64,000 nt of DNA from Liolophura sinensis (taxonomy: Eukaryota; Mollusca; Polyplacophora; Chitonida; Chitonidae): assembly GCF_032854445.1 (NCBI RefSeq), contig NC_088302.1:38072191-38136190 (forward strand). Direction: 5' to 3'. The translations under genes and the position numbers were made by a program. The notes beneath the pieces are model-generated. The model made no database searches and had not been told where the DNA came from. It saw nothing but the letters and a program-made list of their open reading frames with translations. This document shows, in pieces, positions 38,276 through 51,537 of this stretch. Each line of letters begins with the position of its first letter. Within the stretch, counting starts at the first letter, position 1.

Positions 38276-40030
38276 ATTTGGGCAACATATGTTTCCTGTA
38301 AAGGAGAAGAAAACTTAAAAACATGGCACTACAAGCTGAAAAGAACACATTTTTTTCTATCTGGTGGTGCCTGCTGCATAATTTTGCTACTTTTCCTCGC
38401 CATACACGTTAAGCCTGAATACGGTAAAGCTGGCATAAATCGCTAAGTCCATCGCATCCTCCATCTTTTACACCCTGTAATCCATACTGGGGGTGTGTTG
38501 CCTCTCAGCCAATGAGAGTCGTTAAAACTACTGGCTTGTTCGTGTAAACTCGGAACCAACGTCCAACACTCCGGTTTCCCGATCGTCAAGCGGAAAACGA
38601 ACTGTACTGTTCACTAACCTCTGGGAAGAAGAGTTCTACGGGAAATGTACAAACTACACTTCGGTGGTTTCCGACGGCAATTCACCTCCTCACACAGAAG
38701 ACTTCAGGACTAGTTCTTAGGCAACATGGAGTCGCCCACAGCGGATGTTGGCACAGGCTTTATTTATAATTTATCTCCTTGAGGAACATATTAGAATTTT
38801 TTTCTGACATGCACCTGCGAAGAAATGCATACTCTTCTCAATGGTATTTAACTGATATTTAAATTTTCCTCTCCTTTAAGGGATTTTGTACTTTAGTACA
38901 TGGTATTAAGTAACACTGTAATCAAATAGTACCTTTTTAATTAATGCGTACACGCTGTAAAGCATCATCCACGCTATCCGTAGCTGGAGAGTGGCATCTT
39001 CATCCACCAGTAAAATTTGTAGTCTCGTAAATGGAACGAAAATCCCTCAACAGAATCTACATGTAAACGTTGTGACACTCTACCTTGAAACCTACATGAT
39101 ACAGCGTAGTGCATGCCACTTAACAGCGTTTTCCTTTCTGAAATCACAGGACAGAAAAATGATACACCCATAGAAAACCACGTTACATATGTATTACATG
39201 GGTATTCATTGTCAGCATTCCTATCACTAGTTTCCTATGAACGTGGGGTTGAAAAAAAGTTGCAAGAGAAGTTCGCCGAAGAATTCATACAATTGGGTGC
39301 ATTTCTTGTTAAAAAAATAAATAATAAACATAAAGTATTGTAATTCATCGTAGGGGTACACCCTAGACACACTTTGCTTGATTCTTAATGATTCCTTTGC
39401 TTTAGATTGCAAACAGAACTTTTGGTGAAATGTAATTTAAACATTAGCATCAAAAGTACCATATCGCTGACAATGCATCTTTACAGGTCAAATTTTATGT
39501 GAAGTACAGCTGTTAGTTTTGGATATAATTTTTAAGTGGTATCTTTTTTTTTAATCCAATTAAAGTGAATAGCCTAAGAATCTGTAGGCAATTTCAACTT
39601 ATTTTTGCTCAGTGGATTGTCAATCCTTTATGATTCACCACACACTGCCACACGTGAATTATGTCTTTTCATTGGTGTTAACAGGCAGATTTTCACATCT
39701 TAATCTTCACCTACTTTCTTTGCTAAGAAGACAGGCAAACTAAAAACCACAATTAAATCTGGGCCTGGGAAGTAGAAATACTTCCAATATTTTAGAATGC
39801 TTGAGTTACTAATAGCAATGATTAATGAAAATTATTCATTTTATTGCTTGGTGTTAAACACTGTACCAAAAAATATTTCACATTTGTGATCACTGTCTGG
39901 ATTATGGATGCACAGCAGTCACAGCTTGGTAATATACCCATTTAAAGGCCCTAGAAATACACACAAAGAGGACACTGATTGTTAAAAATACATTCACTTT
40001 GAAGTTTAAAATGTGTAATTTAATATTTCT
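38276..40030. other. intergenic, no gene seen
   Basis: AT-rich, with a poly-T/A run near 39545 and a SINE-tail-like fragment near 39840-39885. No open frame resembles a known protein. Confidence 0.35.
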
Positions 40031-40032
40031 TT

Positions 40033-40135
40033 ATTAGTAATTATTTATTTGATTAGTGTTTTACACCATACTGAACATTTCACTTATTAGACAGCGACCA
40101 GGAATATGGTGGGAGGAAACCAGGCAGAGCCCTTG
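40033..40135 (-). mobile_element. SINE tail fragment
   Basis: TATTTGATTAGTGTTTTACA through ATGGTGGGAGGAAACCAGGC AGAGCCC. Only the 3' third of the family is present. Confidence 0.75.
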
Positions 40136-40707
40136 TTAGTAAACGAAACGCCTTGTTAGCAAGTTGCATACTTAGCAAAATATCATACGCACACAAAAAA
40201 AGCTGTATTTGAAAAGGATGTTTGATTAAAATGTTAATTGTCTTGGACTAAAGTCGAAAACCCGCAGACTACGAATAAAGAATGGTATGTTGGTGTCAAA
40301 ATTTCAGCTGATGCATAAACTGACTTGTCCAGGGTATCTCATCACACTGGTGTGTGATACAAAAGATTTCAAATTGCTCGCCTTAAAGTGTTTAATTTCA
40401 AGACACAAATATTTTTTGGCGAACACTCTAGTGATCCCCATTCACTTCATAAAGGATGGCATCAAACAAACTGATACATTTCATAACACATGAATGAAGG
40501 TGACCACCATAACGTAACAAAGATGTTTTATGAAAGAAAAATATGGAAACTTTTAACAAGGAAATCTGCCACAGGCCGATAGCCCTGTGTAATAGCAGGA
40601 GATGCACGCAAGTAGTTTTTTCCATATGTTTTGCATTTCACCTTTAGGTCACCTACGACTCCTAAACAATGACAATAACTATTGCTTTCGATATGTGTAA
40701 ATAACAG

Positions 40708-40713
40708 TTTATT
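40708..40713 (-). terminator. candidate poly(A) signal for UBE2A/B
   Basis: TTTATT on plus is AATAAA on minus. It lies 1.2 kb downstream of the distal stop codon of the gene. It is the nearest canonical signal I noticed, and its use is inferred. Confidence 0.3.
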
Positions 40714-41918
40714 ACACTTTGTACAATATATATATACTTAACGATTCAATGGTAGCCCATGCTACAGTGGACAATGGAGGAATATCAAACTGAACAGCAG
40801 TTCCAGGGTACCTGGTGGTCAGAAATATCAACAAGTGATGAGGCTAGGCAAAACTACTCGCACAAACACAGATGTATGGCACTGATGTGGATCGTACAAA
40901 TAAATACTCAAAACTTGTTAATAATTTTTTGAAATAAACAAAACACAACAACATCAGTAACATACTACTTCACGTCTGTACCATCACCCTGGTAACACTT
41001 CATTACTCAAGATTTTCGTCTTCAAAGATGACTTGATTTCAACTCACATGATTGTAACACGGACACAAAGATTATCAAGAATTAATAGGAAAGATTGTTT
41101 CCGAGTTTAACAAGCTTTAAATTCATGTGCAGGGATAAACAATACTACTGTTTTCACTGTTCCAAAAACAAAACTTCCATTAAAAATAATGAAGATGAAT
41201 TCTGAATATAGAATTAAAGCAGTGACTACTACTGATTGTGATCCTGCCTAGCAGTGAGATAACATTATTCATGTTATCTTCCAACATTCCCTCCTCTAAA
41301 CCTGTTGTACAAAATGAACTGAGCCATAAAACCTTGTGTAGCAGTATTGACAATTTTGAACCAATCTGCACCAAATGTAAAGATACAATTTTGAAAACAT
41401 GTTAGTCAAAATGTGACTATACCATCTACCCACAATCAACCTCCTCTAGACGAGGGGAAATGCAAATTGCGATTATTGGTAATGTGGTTCTTGCAAGCAT
41501 TAAAGGAGTAACATTCCTCAAAACCTACAAGACTAAAGAATCCCCTCTTATGACAGTGCAGTGGTTAACATCAGCATACTTGTGAGATGCACAGCTGTAA
41601 TGTCTGCAGCACGCAGCACTAGTGCAACAGCTTTCATGTGAAGTGCACAGCTGCAGTAATACGTCTGTAATGCCACACAGAAATGTCTCCAATACTTGAA
41701 ATGGGACAGGAGCCCTAATGATGTGAACTTCTGCCATATGCTCACCTGTGCTCTTCAAATAATCCTGAGTGGCTATACCACAGGTGTCACGAAATCAACA
41801 AAATACGCAACAAAATGTTACAAGTATCTACAACATCAGTGCACAGCATTTACAAATATACAAAAAACATTGGACAGCCTGAATACAGCGCCGTGGCGAC
41901 ACACTGCGTCCTCAAGTC

Positions 41919-42047
41919 TCAGTGATGTATCCAGCTCTCCTCAACGATCACTCTCACTTTCTTTGTGTACTCTCGCCGATTATCCTGGTAAAGCTGAGCA
42001 GCCACATTATTAGCTGGACTGTTGGGATTCGGCTCATCAAGCAGCGA
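41919..42047 (-). CDS. UBE2A/B distal alternative last exon (canonical C-terminus)
   Basis: It encodes [39 protein letters not shown] and IHH stop, in phase 0 after a TTTCCAG acceptor. The end matches the short, tail-less C-terminus of animal RAD6 proteins. Confidence 0.88.
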   Translation of the reverse strand, partial: SLLDEPNPNSPANNVAAQLYQDNRREYTKKVRVIVEESWIHH

Positions 42048-45000
42048 CTGGAAAGAGGGAATTATGAACACCACATATACTGTTTTCTGACAACGCTACC
42101 ACGTTCACACCTTCGTTCACTCTTGCAGTTAAAAATGACCCCCAGGGAAGTGCAGTCACAAGAAAGAATTAGGTAATAAATAGTGTTTGTCCCAGACAGA
42201 TCTCTAGCAGTAATAAATACACTACAAAGCCATAGGAGTAGTAAGTTGTCTCGCAGCCTAATGGAGGGCCTGTAACGAGTATTCGACTCCCAAGAAAAGT
42301 TGACCCTGCTATGAGACGGCAGACGTGGAGCTTTGTCAGCGTACCAGAGTTTTCACTAGAGCGTTTTTAACGGTGCTATGATGTTTCGTCATCATCATCA
42401 CCGTCATCCTCATTCCAGCTAGCCTGCACAACCGCAGCTACTTTTTTCTCGTATTCCCGCCGATTTTCACGATACAACTGTGCCGCTTCATTGTTAGCTG
42501 GACTATTTGGATTTGGGTCATTTAGAAGAGACTAAAAAAAAGAAAAGAAGAGAATCACGATCAGATATCTATGTCTACGCATAAAAGAGGATTATAAAGA
42601 GTTTAAGTCATTGTGATTCCTATCACGTCTGTCTGAGCGAAGAAATTTTTTTTCTCGGAAACTGAACGCGTGAATAGAATGTTTGTACCATTAACACACC
42701 AAATGTAACAAGCACTTCAAACACAGGAGACAACCACTGCACACACAGAGGAAATTCTGGTTCGTTGACAAAGCTGGTCTACTCACAATCTTTTTAAAGT
42801 AGGGGGCAAGAAGCTTGATAGCTCACAAGCGAGTTACATAGGGGTAAGGAATCTATCCACAATGACAGGAAGGCTGAATGAACACTTCTTTGGAACAGTG
42901 TAGCATCGTTATCAAAATTTTCATCACCTTATAGAAAGGTCAAAATATAAAGTAATAAAATCAAAGACTGATGAATTGGTAAATCAAAGCCTGCATTTCA
43001 TGATGCTGACTAAACTATGTGAAATTGGTTTTTCACATGCCTTTTTAGTTTCACTATTAAAAACAACTAAAACCAATTTATTACTAATCAATAAGGAGCT
43101 CATAATTATAATTAGTAACGGATGGATGACAAGCGCAACACTCAGTACGTATCAACAATTCATTTCCGACCATTTCATAACGGCCAACAATGGGAGTTAC
43201 TGAGTAATACTTTTTAACTCGTATATGGCATTAGAGGAACGGTACCTGTAACTTTAAATGTTCAAAGGAAAAAAGACTAGCACTTATAACTTAATAATCT
43301 TTGCTTACATGAATAATGAGGTTGGTTGACATCAGACTTAAACTTTACTCCTAATTTCCCTCTGTCTCCAACATAATATTTCATCATAATACGCTGTCTC
43401 GAAAATACTTGATCCCTTGGCTAAACATGTGTCGATACCCCCAGTTTCATGATGAAATATAGCATTTACTGATATGGGTAGCTCATTAATCAATTTCACA
43501 TAAAATGAGAGCATTTAGCAAAAACTACACTGTATTTTAGCACTTTATTTTTGTCTGCAGTTAGAACGTTTATCATAATACTAAAGCTTTAAAGACTATT
43601 CTGAAGGTGTTCAGTGTTATAACCACAAACTGATTTTGTATCATTAATGAATAAAAAACTTACTTGTATAGAGGTTAAAATAGCAGATACATCATATGTG
43701 GGACTCCATCTATTTTGTAATATATCCAGACATATACCACCATCTGCATATACTGTAAGAAAAAAACATACAAATTCATTAGCTATGGTTTGTCAAAAAT
43801 GCAGGATAAAATAATGAGAAATCAAACCTAATTTAAATATTTATATGCCTTGATTGTGTTTTACACTGAAGATTACATGATAGAAACAGCAACCTGCAAA
43901 ACACACATCCTAGAGCCAGGGAACCAGCACATGACAAGGACTAAAGCTCTGAACCAAAGCAGACCAGGCAGCTCTGCCAGTTGTAAGATCTATCACTTAC
44001 GGACCATCACAAAATATATCTCAAACATAATTTGTTTTCAGACCCCTAGCTTCAAACAAAATGGGGCAGGGTGGCATTTTCCCAAAAGGGCCACTTTTTA
44101 GAGTGAATACTAGCTGTAAAGGGCATTATTTTCTACTTGCATCTTTCATAATGAATGTGATAAATAAATTTTCAAAAGATATTTAGCAGTAAATATAGCC
44201 AACTCATCACTCAACTATGCATTTCTATACTGCAATCCTTCTGATTTAAAAGAAATATTAACTGGAAGAGATTAAAGCAAATATTGCAATTCTCAGTTTT
44301 TCAGTACTAACCATTTGGGAAAATATATTTATCCCTGTGACAATTACAGTGTATACTGGTTAAACAGAGCAGACAAGGTGTCCCAAAAAATAAAAGAATT
44401 GCAAAGTGTGTGTTCATAGCAACGGTTTCCTGTTTTGGGAGATCATCCTCATGGACGAAAAAAGTAATTTATAAAAACACTGATCATTACATGGGCTTTA
44501 TTTACAGCCTTGAAAGAATAATGAATAAAAAGAGCTTTTCTTCTGATTTTAAAGTACAGACATTAGTTACAGATGCTAATTGTAGTATTAGACAAAATAA
44601 GTTTACTTTGGCTTGAAATAAAATGGAACGCCTGTCTACTATGTCTGTGTATCCATACTCCATATAAACGTAAGAATTTGTTATAAAAAATAAAGGTAAC
44701 GCTTCTATTATTCAAGTGGGACACTTTGGCCTTTAGAATTTTTCTTGCAGACACTGTACAACAGTAGAAAATATTTACTAAACTACATGAAAAACTCATA
44801 TTTCTAGACTTATTGTTTTATAAAAACACTATCTAAAGTTAGTAAAAATCATGAAAATGTCGATTATGCTCATTTTTTCACCCATTCAAATCACTAAAGG
44901 AATGCTCACCTGGCATGAAAACGGAAATCAGATGAAGGAAAATAAAAATATGATCCGTTGGAGTAAAATATCCTGTTTTCACAACACTGTGTGTTATGTT

Positions 45001-48000
45001 TGTATCAGATCTCTGACTTGAATACAGCAATAATTTATGAGCTACTTTGCAATGAAAATGTGAATCAAAACAAACAAGAACAGCACTGGCTCGACTGGGT
45101 GCAGTCAATCTTTCAGCTGTATAATGGCTGAGCTTAAACAACTCAACAAATCAAAAATACTCTAACTTGCCTAATCTTAATTGTTTGTGGTAATCTGCAG
45201 TCTGTTCTAGTTTTAAGTTAAAAAAAAAAAACAATTAGCCTACGAGCGTTATATTTTCTGACAGGACCAATTTGATGGACTTGTCTGACTGCATGGTACA
45301 ATGAAAGTAATGAGAACAAGGCTGTGATGGATGTATTTCTAACAGGTTTACCCACTGGTGCAATTGAGACCATTGTCCAATCTATCAAACAACTATGGTG
45401 GATACTTTTGACACCTAACTGCCAGGAGTGACTTGATGTGGTAATGAATTTATGGTGGCTAGAAGACAGAAAATTAGCCGTGACAGCTTAAAGTAGGTAT
45501 CAGTGAGCTACATCCCTCTGTGAGGTTAAAACAAATGCGCGTCAATAAACTGGTGCTTGATTACAAACATGTTATGACAGCAGATTTTCACTACCAGGTA
45601 GAGTTGACCACAGATAGGATTACTACAGTCTGGCTGAACAGGGGCCACTGGTTAATAGGGCCCATCAGCCCTTCTCCTGAGAGGCAGGGCGGATATTTAC
45701 GGCCCTCTAAAGGGGCAAGGCGTATGTTAAGAGAAGCTGGGCGCTGCGCTGCTTTGTGCAAGCAAGGTGTCTGGTCTTGACATATACTTTTTTTACTCTG
45801 TGCATTAACAGCTAAAAATGATAAACTACAACATTTCACTGATTTGCAGAACATAAGAAAACAACACAAAACAAAAAAAAATCATCAAAGCATATCATCA
45901 ATAACCAAATATGTCATCAAATCTTACCATTTGGATGAAACATTTTGGATACAAAGCGAACTGTGGGAGGTTTGTTAGGGTATTCTTCTGTGAACTCAAT
46001 TGTCAACTTGAAAGTTCCATCTTCAAATGGTGTGTCGTGTGGCCTGGAAGAAATGATTAACATTTTATTTTTACTCGAGTCCAGAAGGGCTATGTTTGAC
46101 ATGAAATTTCTAGGGGTAATCTAGTTCCACTAGACAAAGTTCTTTCAAAATATAAACTCTTTGATCTCTGGCTTACTAAGTTTTAATCAGTACTGTTTAC
46201 TTATTTGATCAGTCTTTGGCAATAATATTTTATATTAAACAACAGGTGTGAGAGTTCTAAGGTGAAGGAAAGAAAGACAGAGAATGGAGGATTAAACCAC
46301 GCCTCGCCAGTTCTTGACATTATAACAGTCAATAGCAGGTGAACTTCAAACCGACCAACTTGTTGAGACAGGCCTAGAGGAAAACTGGTAATTCAAATAG
46401 CAAAGGGACCACCACTACATTGTATGCTATGGACAGCCATTATACAAAAGAAAAATTATCAAAAAAAATTGAATCTGAACACTGGGTTTGGTGTATAGTA
46501 GTTACAACAGCCTGTTGCATACGTGTAAGTTGTAAATGCAGAAAAATGTCCTTACCCAAATATAACAGCATTCCATAACATAATATTATTATCTGTTGGA
46601 GCGCCACTGACACCAGCTGGGGATCTTCTTGTAACCTGAATGTAGAAATAAAGATTTCAAACCAAGTTGAACCAATGTGAACATACATGTACATAATTAG
46701 ACGAGGAGTCTGACTATTTTGAACAGTGTTTAAACTGGATCCATTTTTTTAAGCAGTAAATTATGACTGAGTCATACATTCCATAATCCTTAAATCTGAC
46801 AACAGCTATTACCATTTGGATTATAGGGTCTAGAGTCAGAATTGCAATAGTTGTTTAGTTTAGATTAAACTATCTCCTTAATACCAGCCTTATCATAGAA
46901 GACATGACATCCACTCCAGACAAAGGGTTTGAACCTTCTTGCTCACTTCCACCATTTCCCTACTTATGAAACATGCACATAACTGGCAGTTTTTGCAGCT
47001 GGGCATCATAGAAAAATCACACGCATATCCAAAAGATGAGATGGTGGGCTGAGATCGAGAGATCTTGCACAGTTTGCCGTAGATGGCTTTAATACATTCT
47101 TACATTAATAGTTGAGGATGAGCATTTGGGAGCAATGTGGAGAGTAGTCATTCAGTGTTACATGCAATGTCTTGGCCTTACTATAAAATTGCCGCTCCAG
47201 GAGTTGAAATGTTTAGTTATTCCTTGTTTTCAAGAGCTCAAAGTAACAATGATGATTTTAAATTCAGCCCAACTCATCAAAAACATGATTTTAGTACCTT
47301 GGATACATTTGTAATTTCAGTCGCACAGAAGACTGATTGTTGAATTTTACCTATTTCCATGTTGTTTTACTTTGATATAAATGGAATCCAGTGCATTTCA
47401 CAACTTTAGATCATACTGGATGACATCAACATCAAAAGTTTCAAATTTCGAACGTTTTGAGCCCTGTGCTTGTGGTGTTAGGTAATTGGTAGCTGAATGA
47501 ATTAGTTATTGCATTCTAATAAAACATCTGAGGAAAGTGCTTGAAAATGCACCATTTTTTTTTCTGCACTCAGAGTCTCCGTTTCGTCTCCTACCTGATA
47601 TTTTGCTACTTGGCAATCCTGGGCGAGGAGATCATATACACTAGACTACTCAAGTTTGAGACAGAATGAGTTATTTAGACGTGCTAATGACAGATGAAAC
47701 ATGACACAAGTTAAATGCACACGTGTGGTGTGTCACAAGCTTTTGTCACGTGGACTACAACAGAAAAGGGTCTCTCCATATTTTGCAAGCCCCCCTAAGG
47801 GTAGCTCGAATGAACTGATGTAGAACTGAGGTAGAAAGTTACACGTAAAAAAGGACAGCACCCTAGTCTTTACTATAGTATGGAACTAGAGGCACCTGGT
47901 CTGTCTTTCTTATTCTTATAACCTTAATTAACTTGATAACATTGTTCTTTCAGATATAACTGTAATGAACAAGCCCACAATACGCTTATGACAATATATC

Positions 48001-48420
48001 TATAATACTTGATATCATTCACTAATACATATTACACTTATATTAAGACAAAAGTTATGAGGGTAAAATGGTTTCTTTTTTCAAAAGGATCATAATTTAA
48101 CCGGCCTTAACGCACCATACATAAACTACCGAACCCTCATGAATTGTTAAAAACCCTAAATGACACAGACAAGAATGTGTTAAGCGAAAGAGTTACCCAG
48201 TGAGTGGATCAATCGCTCAATTGGTTCTATTCGATCACAGTACCAATCAGTGAATGGTAGTGTAACTAAAGGAGTAAAGCGGCCATTTTGTTGAATGGAT
48301 GACCTCGACTACGACCACTTTTACACGCAGAAGAGGTTCCAAACAAATACCCCACAATCAATACATTTGTTTCACCTTTTGAAATCTCTCATAAGCCTCC
48401 CTCCTTGCTGGGGTGGACAT
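41919..48420 (-). CDS. UBE2A/B: RAD6-type ubiquitin-conjugating enzyme E2 (UBE2A/UBE2B)
   Basis: This E2 enzyme monoubiquitinates PCNA and histone H2B with RAD18- and BRE1-type E3 ligases. Exons (minus) are 48420-48376, 46635-46556, 46043-45928, 43752-43664 and then one of two last exons, 42531-42376 or 42047-41919. The distal choice gives 152 aa, the exact length of human UBE2A/B; the proximal choice gives 161 aa. The core is intact: [26 protein letters not shown] and the active-site Cys88 in [20 protein letters not shown]. Exon 1 opens MSTPARR but then has one G too many (GGAGGGAGG, 48389-48397), and exon 2 has one base too few at GGGG 46619-46622. As assembled the frame is open but residues 8-27 differ entirely from the near-invariant [15 protein letters not shown]. 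Two assembly errors or a real compensating pair would explain this. Confidence 0.92.
42376..42531 (-). CDS. UBE2A/B proximal alternative last exon with acidic tail
   Basis: It encodes [39 protein letters not shown] and then [12 protein letters not shown] stop. It has its own TTTTTTTTAG acceptor in the same phase 0. It aligns along its whole domain part with the distal exon, so the two are duplicates. The tail has seven aspartates or glutamates in the last eleven residues, unlike vertebrate UBE2A/B but like the acidic extension of yeast Rad6. No AATAAA on minus was seen between this stop and the distal exon. Confidence 0.85.
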   Translation of the reverse strand, partial: SLLNDPNPNSPANNEAAQLYRENRREYEKKVAAVVQASWNEDDGDDDDETS

Positions 48421-48650
48421 ATTCTATCTGGAAATTCAGTTATAAGGGAATTGATTTACGTAGAAAACCCCCAACGAAAACCTGCTCTTCCTTCTTCCTT
48501 TTCTTCTGAAAACGTCACTGACGCAGTTCATCCGGGCAGTTGCCCAGTTCACCATGACCATCAGACACGTCACGTGACAGTCATGTGATCGCAACAGCAA
48601 TCAATATCGAGAATATTCCCGCTGTGCTAGCGTCTACCGTTTTTTTCCAC
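48421..48650 (-). promoter_or_regulatory. UBE2A/B upstream region with palindromic E-box
   Basis: GTCACGTGAC (48569-48578) is a perfect ten-base palindrome containing CACGTG, about 150 bases upstream of the start codon, with a nearby TCATGTGATC. It matches the USF/TFE (CLEAR-like) consensus. Function is inferred from position. Confidence 0.4.
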
Positions 48651-50711
48651 ACGATATTGGATCTGATTTGTCATTAGAATGAAGTTAACGAGGAAGAAAT
48701 CACGTATTTTTGTCTCTCTTAAAGACCTTTGCAGTAGGCCAAAAGGATTTACTGTTATACTCTTAAAATCGGTATGCTTTTAAACATAACTGCTGTACCC
48801 TGGGACATTAATCTCAGCCATACCCGGTACGGTAGTAGGCCTATGGCGTATATTGCAAAATTAGCTTACGTTCCAGAACTGTCAGTGTCAATCTAATGGA
48901 TTAATATTCAGTAGAATACTTTAGTCACTTGTTTATGTATATCATGGTACTGGTTTTATTAGTAAACAGACAATCCCAGCTTATCAAATAGGCACGTTTA
49001 CCAGCACAGGGAAGCGACTGGAATTATAATGTATTTTTATCGGAAAGGTTACATTTTTTGTACCAGTCAAATCGTCTAAATGCCAAATCGTCGAAAGTCA
49101 AACCCCCCAATACCTAGGTCGAATCGTCTAAAGCTTACTTAAGGTCTTCTAATGTTCCCAAAGAACTACATGTGTATGGAGTACTGCCTCCATATTGTTA
49201 ATGATTGCTTGAAGTAAGGCAAATTTCGATTACTTTTTTCTTTTTTGACGTCTATGTATATGCAGTTTGCAGGAAATATTTGAAACAGGGTTCTGCAAAT
49301 GCCTAACATATTGTCCCATATATGCCAACTTATCTTTATAAACTATTGCATGATCCTGCAAGTTTCTTTGAGAAAAAAAAATTAAATGAACTTGTTCACT
49401 TCTTAGCATAACTTCCCACTACCTATTGTAAAAAATATAGTCCCATGTAGGTCTATGTATCGGCAGTACTCAGTTCATCACAGATATTTAGAATTTACTT
49501 TTCTACCAACAAGCTACTGGAAGGCCATGACATCATTTAATTCGTCCATATACCAATCTACCGTTTGAAGAAAGTCTGAGATCTCTGAGGGTTGACTTGG
49601 ATACTCAGGGAACTGTGGAATACAAGAAGCCATGACCTCGGAGTTACACTCTAATGAAGATCGCCAAACTTATGCTAAGGAAACATGAAGTCAAGTTCAC
49701 GAACATTCTAATTGCTAATTGTGGGAGCCCCACAAAGTGCAGTCCGAAGCCTCAAACTGTGTGATATCGCTATCTAGGGTATTGCAACATTCATAAACCC
49801 ACCCAACGCAGATTTCGACAAAAAATTAAATTTTCTTGAAATATGGACATATGGAGCAAATTCTAAATACAAGCAATTAAAGAAAAAAGGAAGCCAGTAA
49901 TCCATATAGGCCTACATGTATTGTTAGGTGATCTGACTCAGACTATAGACGATTTGAACTGAAGTATTCGACGGTATGACTTGGACGAGTTCGCTGTTAG
50001 ACAACATGACCTGTATTCCATTTTTTTTTCCAGCGACACATTTTGTTTGATTGTCATTAATACATCCCCCTCAGGATTTTTGGGTGAAATTTTAGTAATT
50101 TTCTTACAAGAAAATTAAAGTATTTACATCATGAACACCTATGTGTGTTCTCAGAGTGTATGTTTACAGGCCAAACTTCAGGTGAAATAAAGCTATTACA
50201 TTGGAAAACTTAAACTATTGTTTTGAAGAGTGAGTTATGTAGTTATCATGCAGAGAATAACTGAAAATACACACAGTCAGAAATCTCGAATTCATATTTA
50301 TTTGTAACAACACAGGTCTTTTAACATCAACTTTTGCGTCTGTCAAGGTGAGTTAACAGTGATTTTTTTTCATATAGCATAAAGGCACACGTATAAATTG
50401 CTGAGCAAGATACTTCATGTGAATGTACAAATATTTTGCACATCAAATCACAACAAATAATGTGCAAATGCTTGAGTCTTTCCATTCATCTCATCATGAA
50501 TTGTGATATATCTCCATATTTCAGCATTCATCGATATTACAAAACAACTTCTCCATAATCATCATGTAGGCTGACTTTAAATGCTTACAGTACACTGTAA
50601 AGAATTCACAGCTCAAATGTATATGCCATAAATCTGATCTCATCAAAGATACATGTATAATCATGAGTGTTTCACACAAGTGCCCTACACTGTAATAATG
50701 ACGAATGTTTA
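48651..50711. other. intergenic, no gene seen
   Basis: It contains a cluster of AAATCGTC motifs at 49070-49135 (TCAAATCGTCTAAATGCC, CCAAATCGTCGAAAG, GTCGAATCGTCTAAAG). An inverted counterpart is near 49940-50005 (ATAGACGATTTGAACTG, TTCGACGGTATGAC). These might be the ends of a ~930-bp non-autonomous element. Otherwise unremarkable. Confidence 0.35.
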
Positions 50712-50911
50712 NNNNNNNNNNNNNNNNNNNNNNNNNNNNNNNNNNNNNNNNNNNNNNNNNNNNNNNNNNNNNNNNNNNNNNNNNNNNNNNNNNNNNNNNN
50801 NNNNNNNNNNNNNNNNNNNNNNNNNNNNNNNNNNNNNNNNNNNNNNNNNNNNNNNNNNNNNNNNNNNNNNNNNNNNNNNNNNNNNNNNNNNNNNNNNNNN
50901 NNNNNNNNNNN
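50712..50911. other. assembly gap (200 N)
   Basis: Exactly 200 consecutive N. Open frames reported across it are meaningless. The round size suggests a placeholder rather than a measured length. Confidence 0.99.
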
Positions 50912-51329
50912 GTTAAGGTGTTGTTACTGTATTAAACATGGACTAGTTCATATTCACCATTACCTGAAGCTTATCTCACAATGTACATGTGTTGTCTACT
51001 ACAGTAGCCATTAAAGAACAATTAACAACATCAGCCTCACAAAATGGTGACTATTTTTTTATCAATTTATTGTATAAATCTTAGTATGTAACATTTTTGG
51101 TTATTTGAAACATTTTGTGGAGTTATAAAGACGTTGTTGGTGTTTCTGTCATGTGGTAGCGAAAATCAGGTCCGTTCTGATATGAACCTGCGTTTCACAA
51201 AGAATATCTGAAAATGGGTCAATGGCGAAGAAATAGCAGCAATCTAAACTTTCATAACTCCCAACATTTTAAATTGACGGGGGGTGCTTGTTATTTCATT
51301 ACAGGTTTATTAATTTGATTATCGCTTAA

Positions 51330-51490
51330 CGTCACACCAATGATTTTTTCACTGGCAGTCTTTTTCATGAGTGGAGGAATCTGGAGTGCTTGGTATAAAC
51401 CACTGACCTTTGGCAAATTACTGTCAAACTTTGCCACTTGACATACATTTATACACACCATATTGGTGTAAGATAAGTGGGCTCCACAGC
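51330..51490. repeat. second dispersed repeat family, copy 2
   Basis: AAACCACTGACCTTTGGCAA-ATTACTGTCAAACTTTG and CACCATATTGGTGTAAGATAAG match copies at 20440-20530 and 56280-56400. Confidence 0.5.
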
Positions 51491-51537
51491 ATGACTGTGC
51501 AAAAGGGCACACAAGCGTTGTTGACCACTTATTGTCA

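Noticed and set aside
48295-48588. 97-codon plus-strand frame starting [15 protein letters not shown]
   Set aside because: It lies antisense over RAD6 exon 1 and matches nothing I know. A divergent gene start is possible but not supported.
50653-51014. open frames spanning the N run
   Set aside because: They consist mostly of gap characters.
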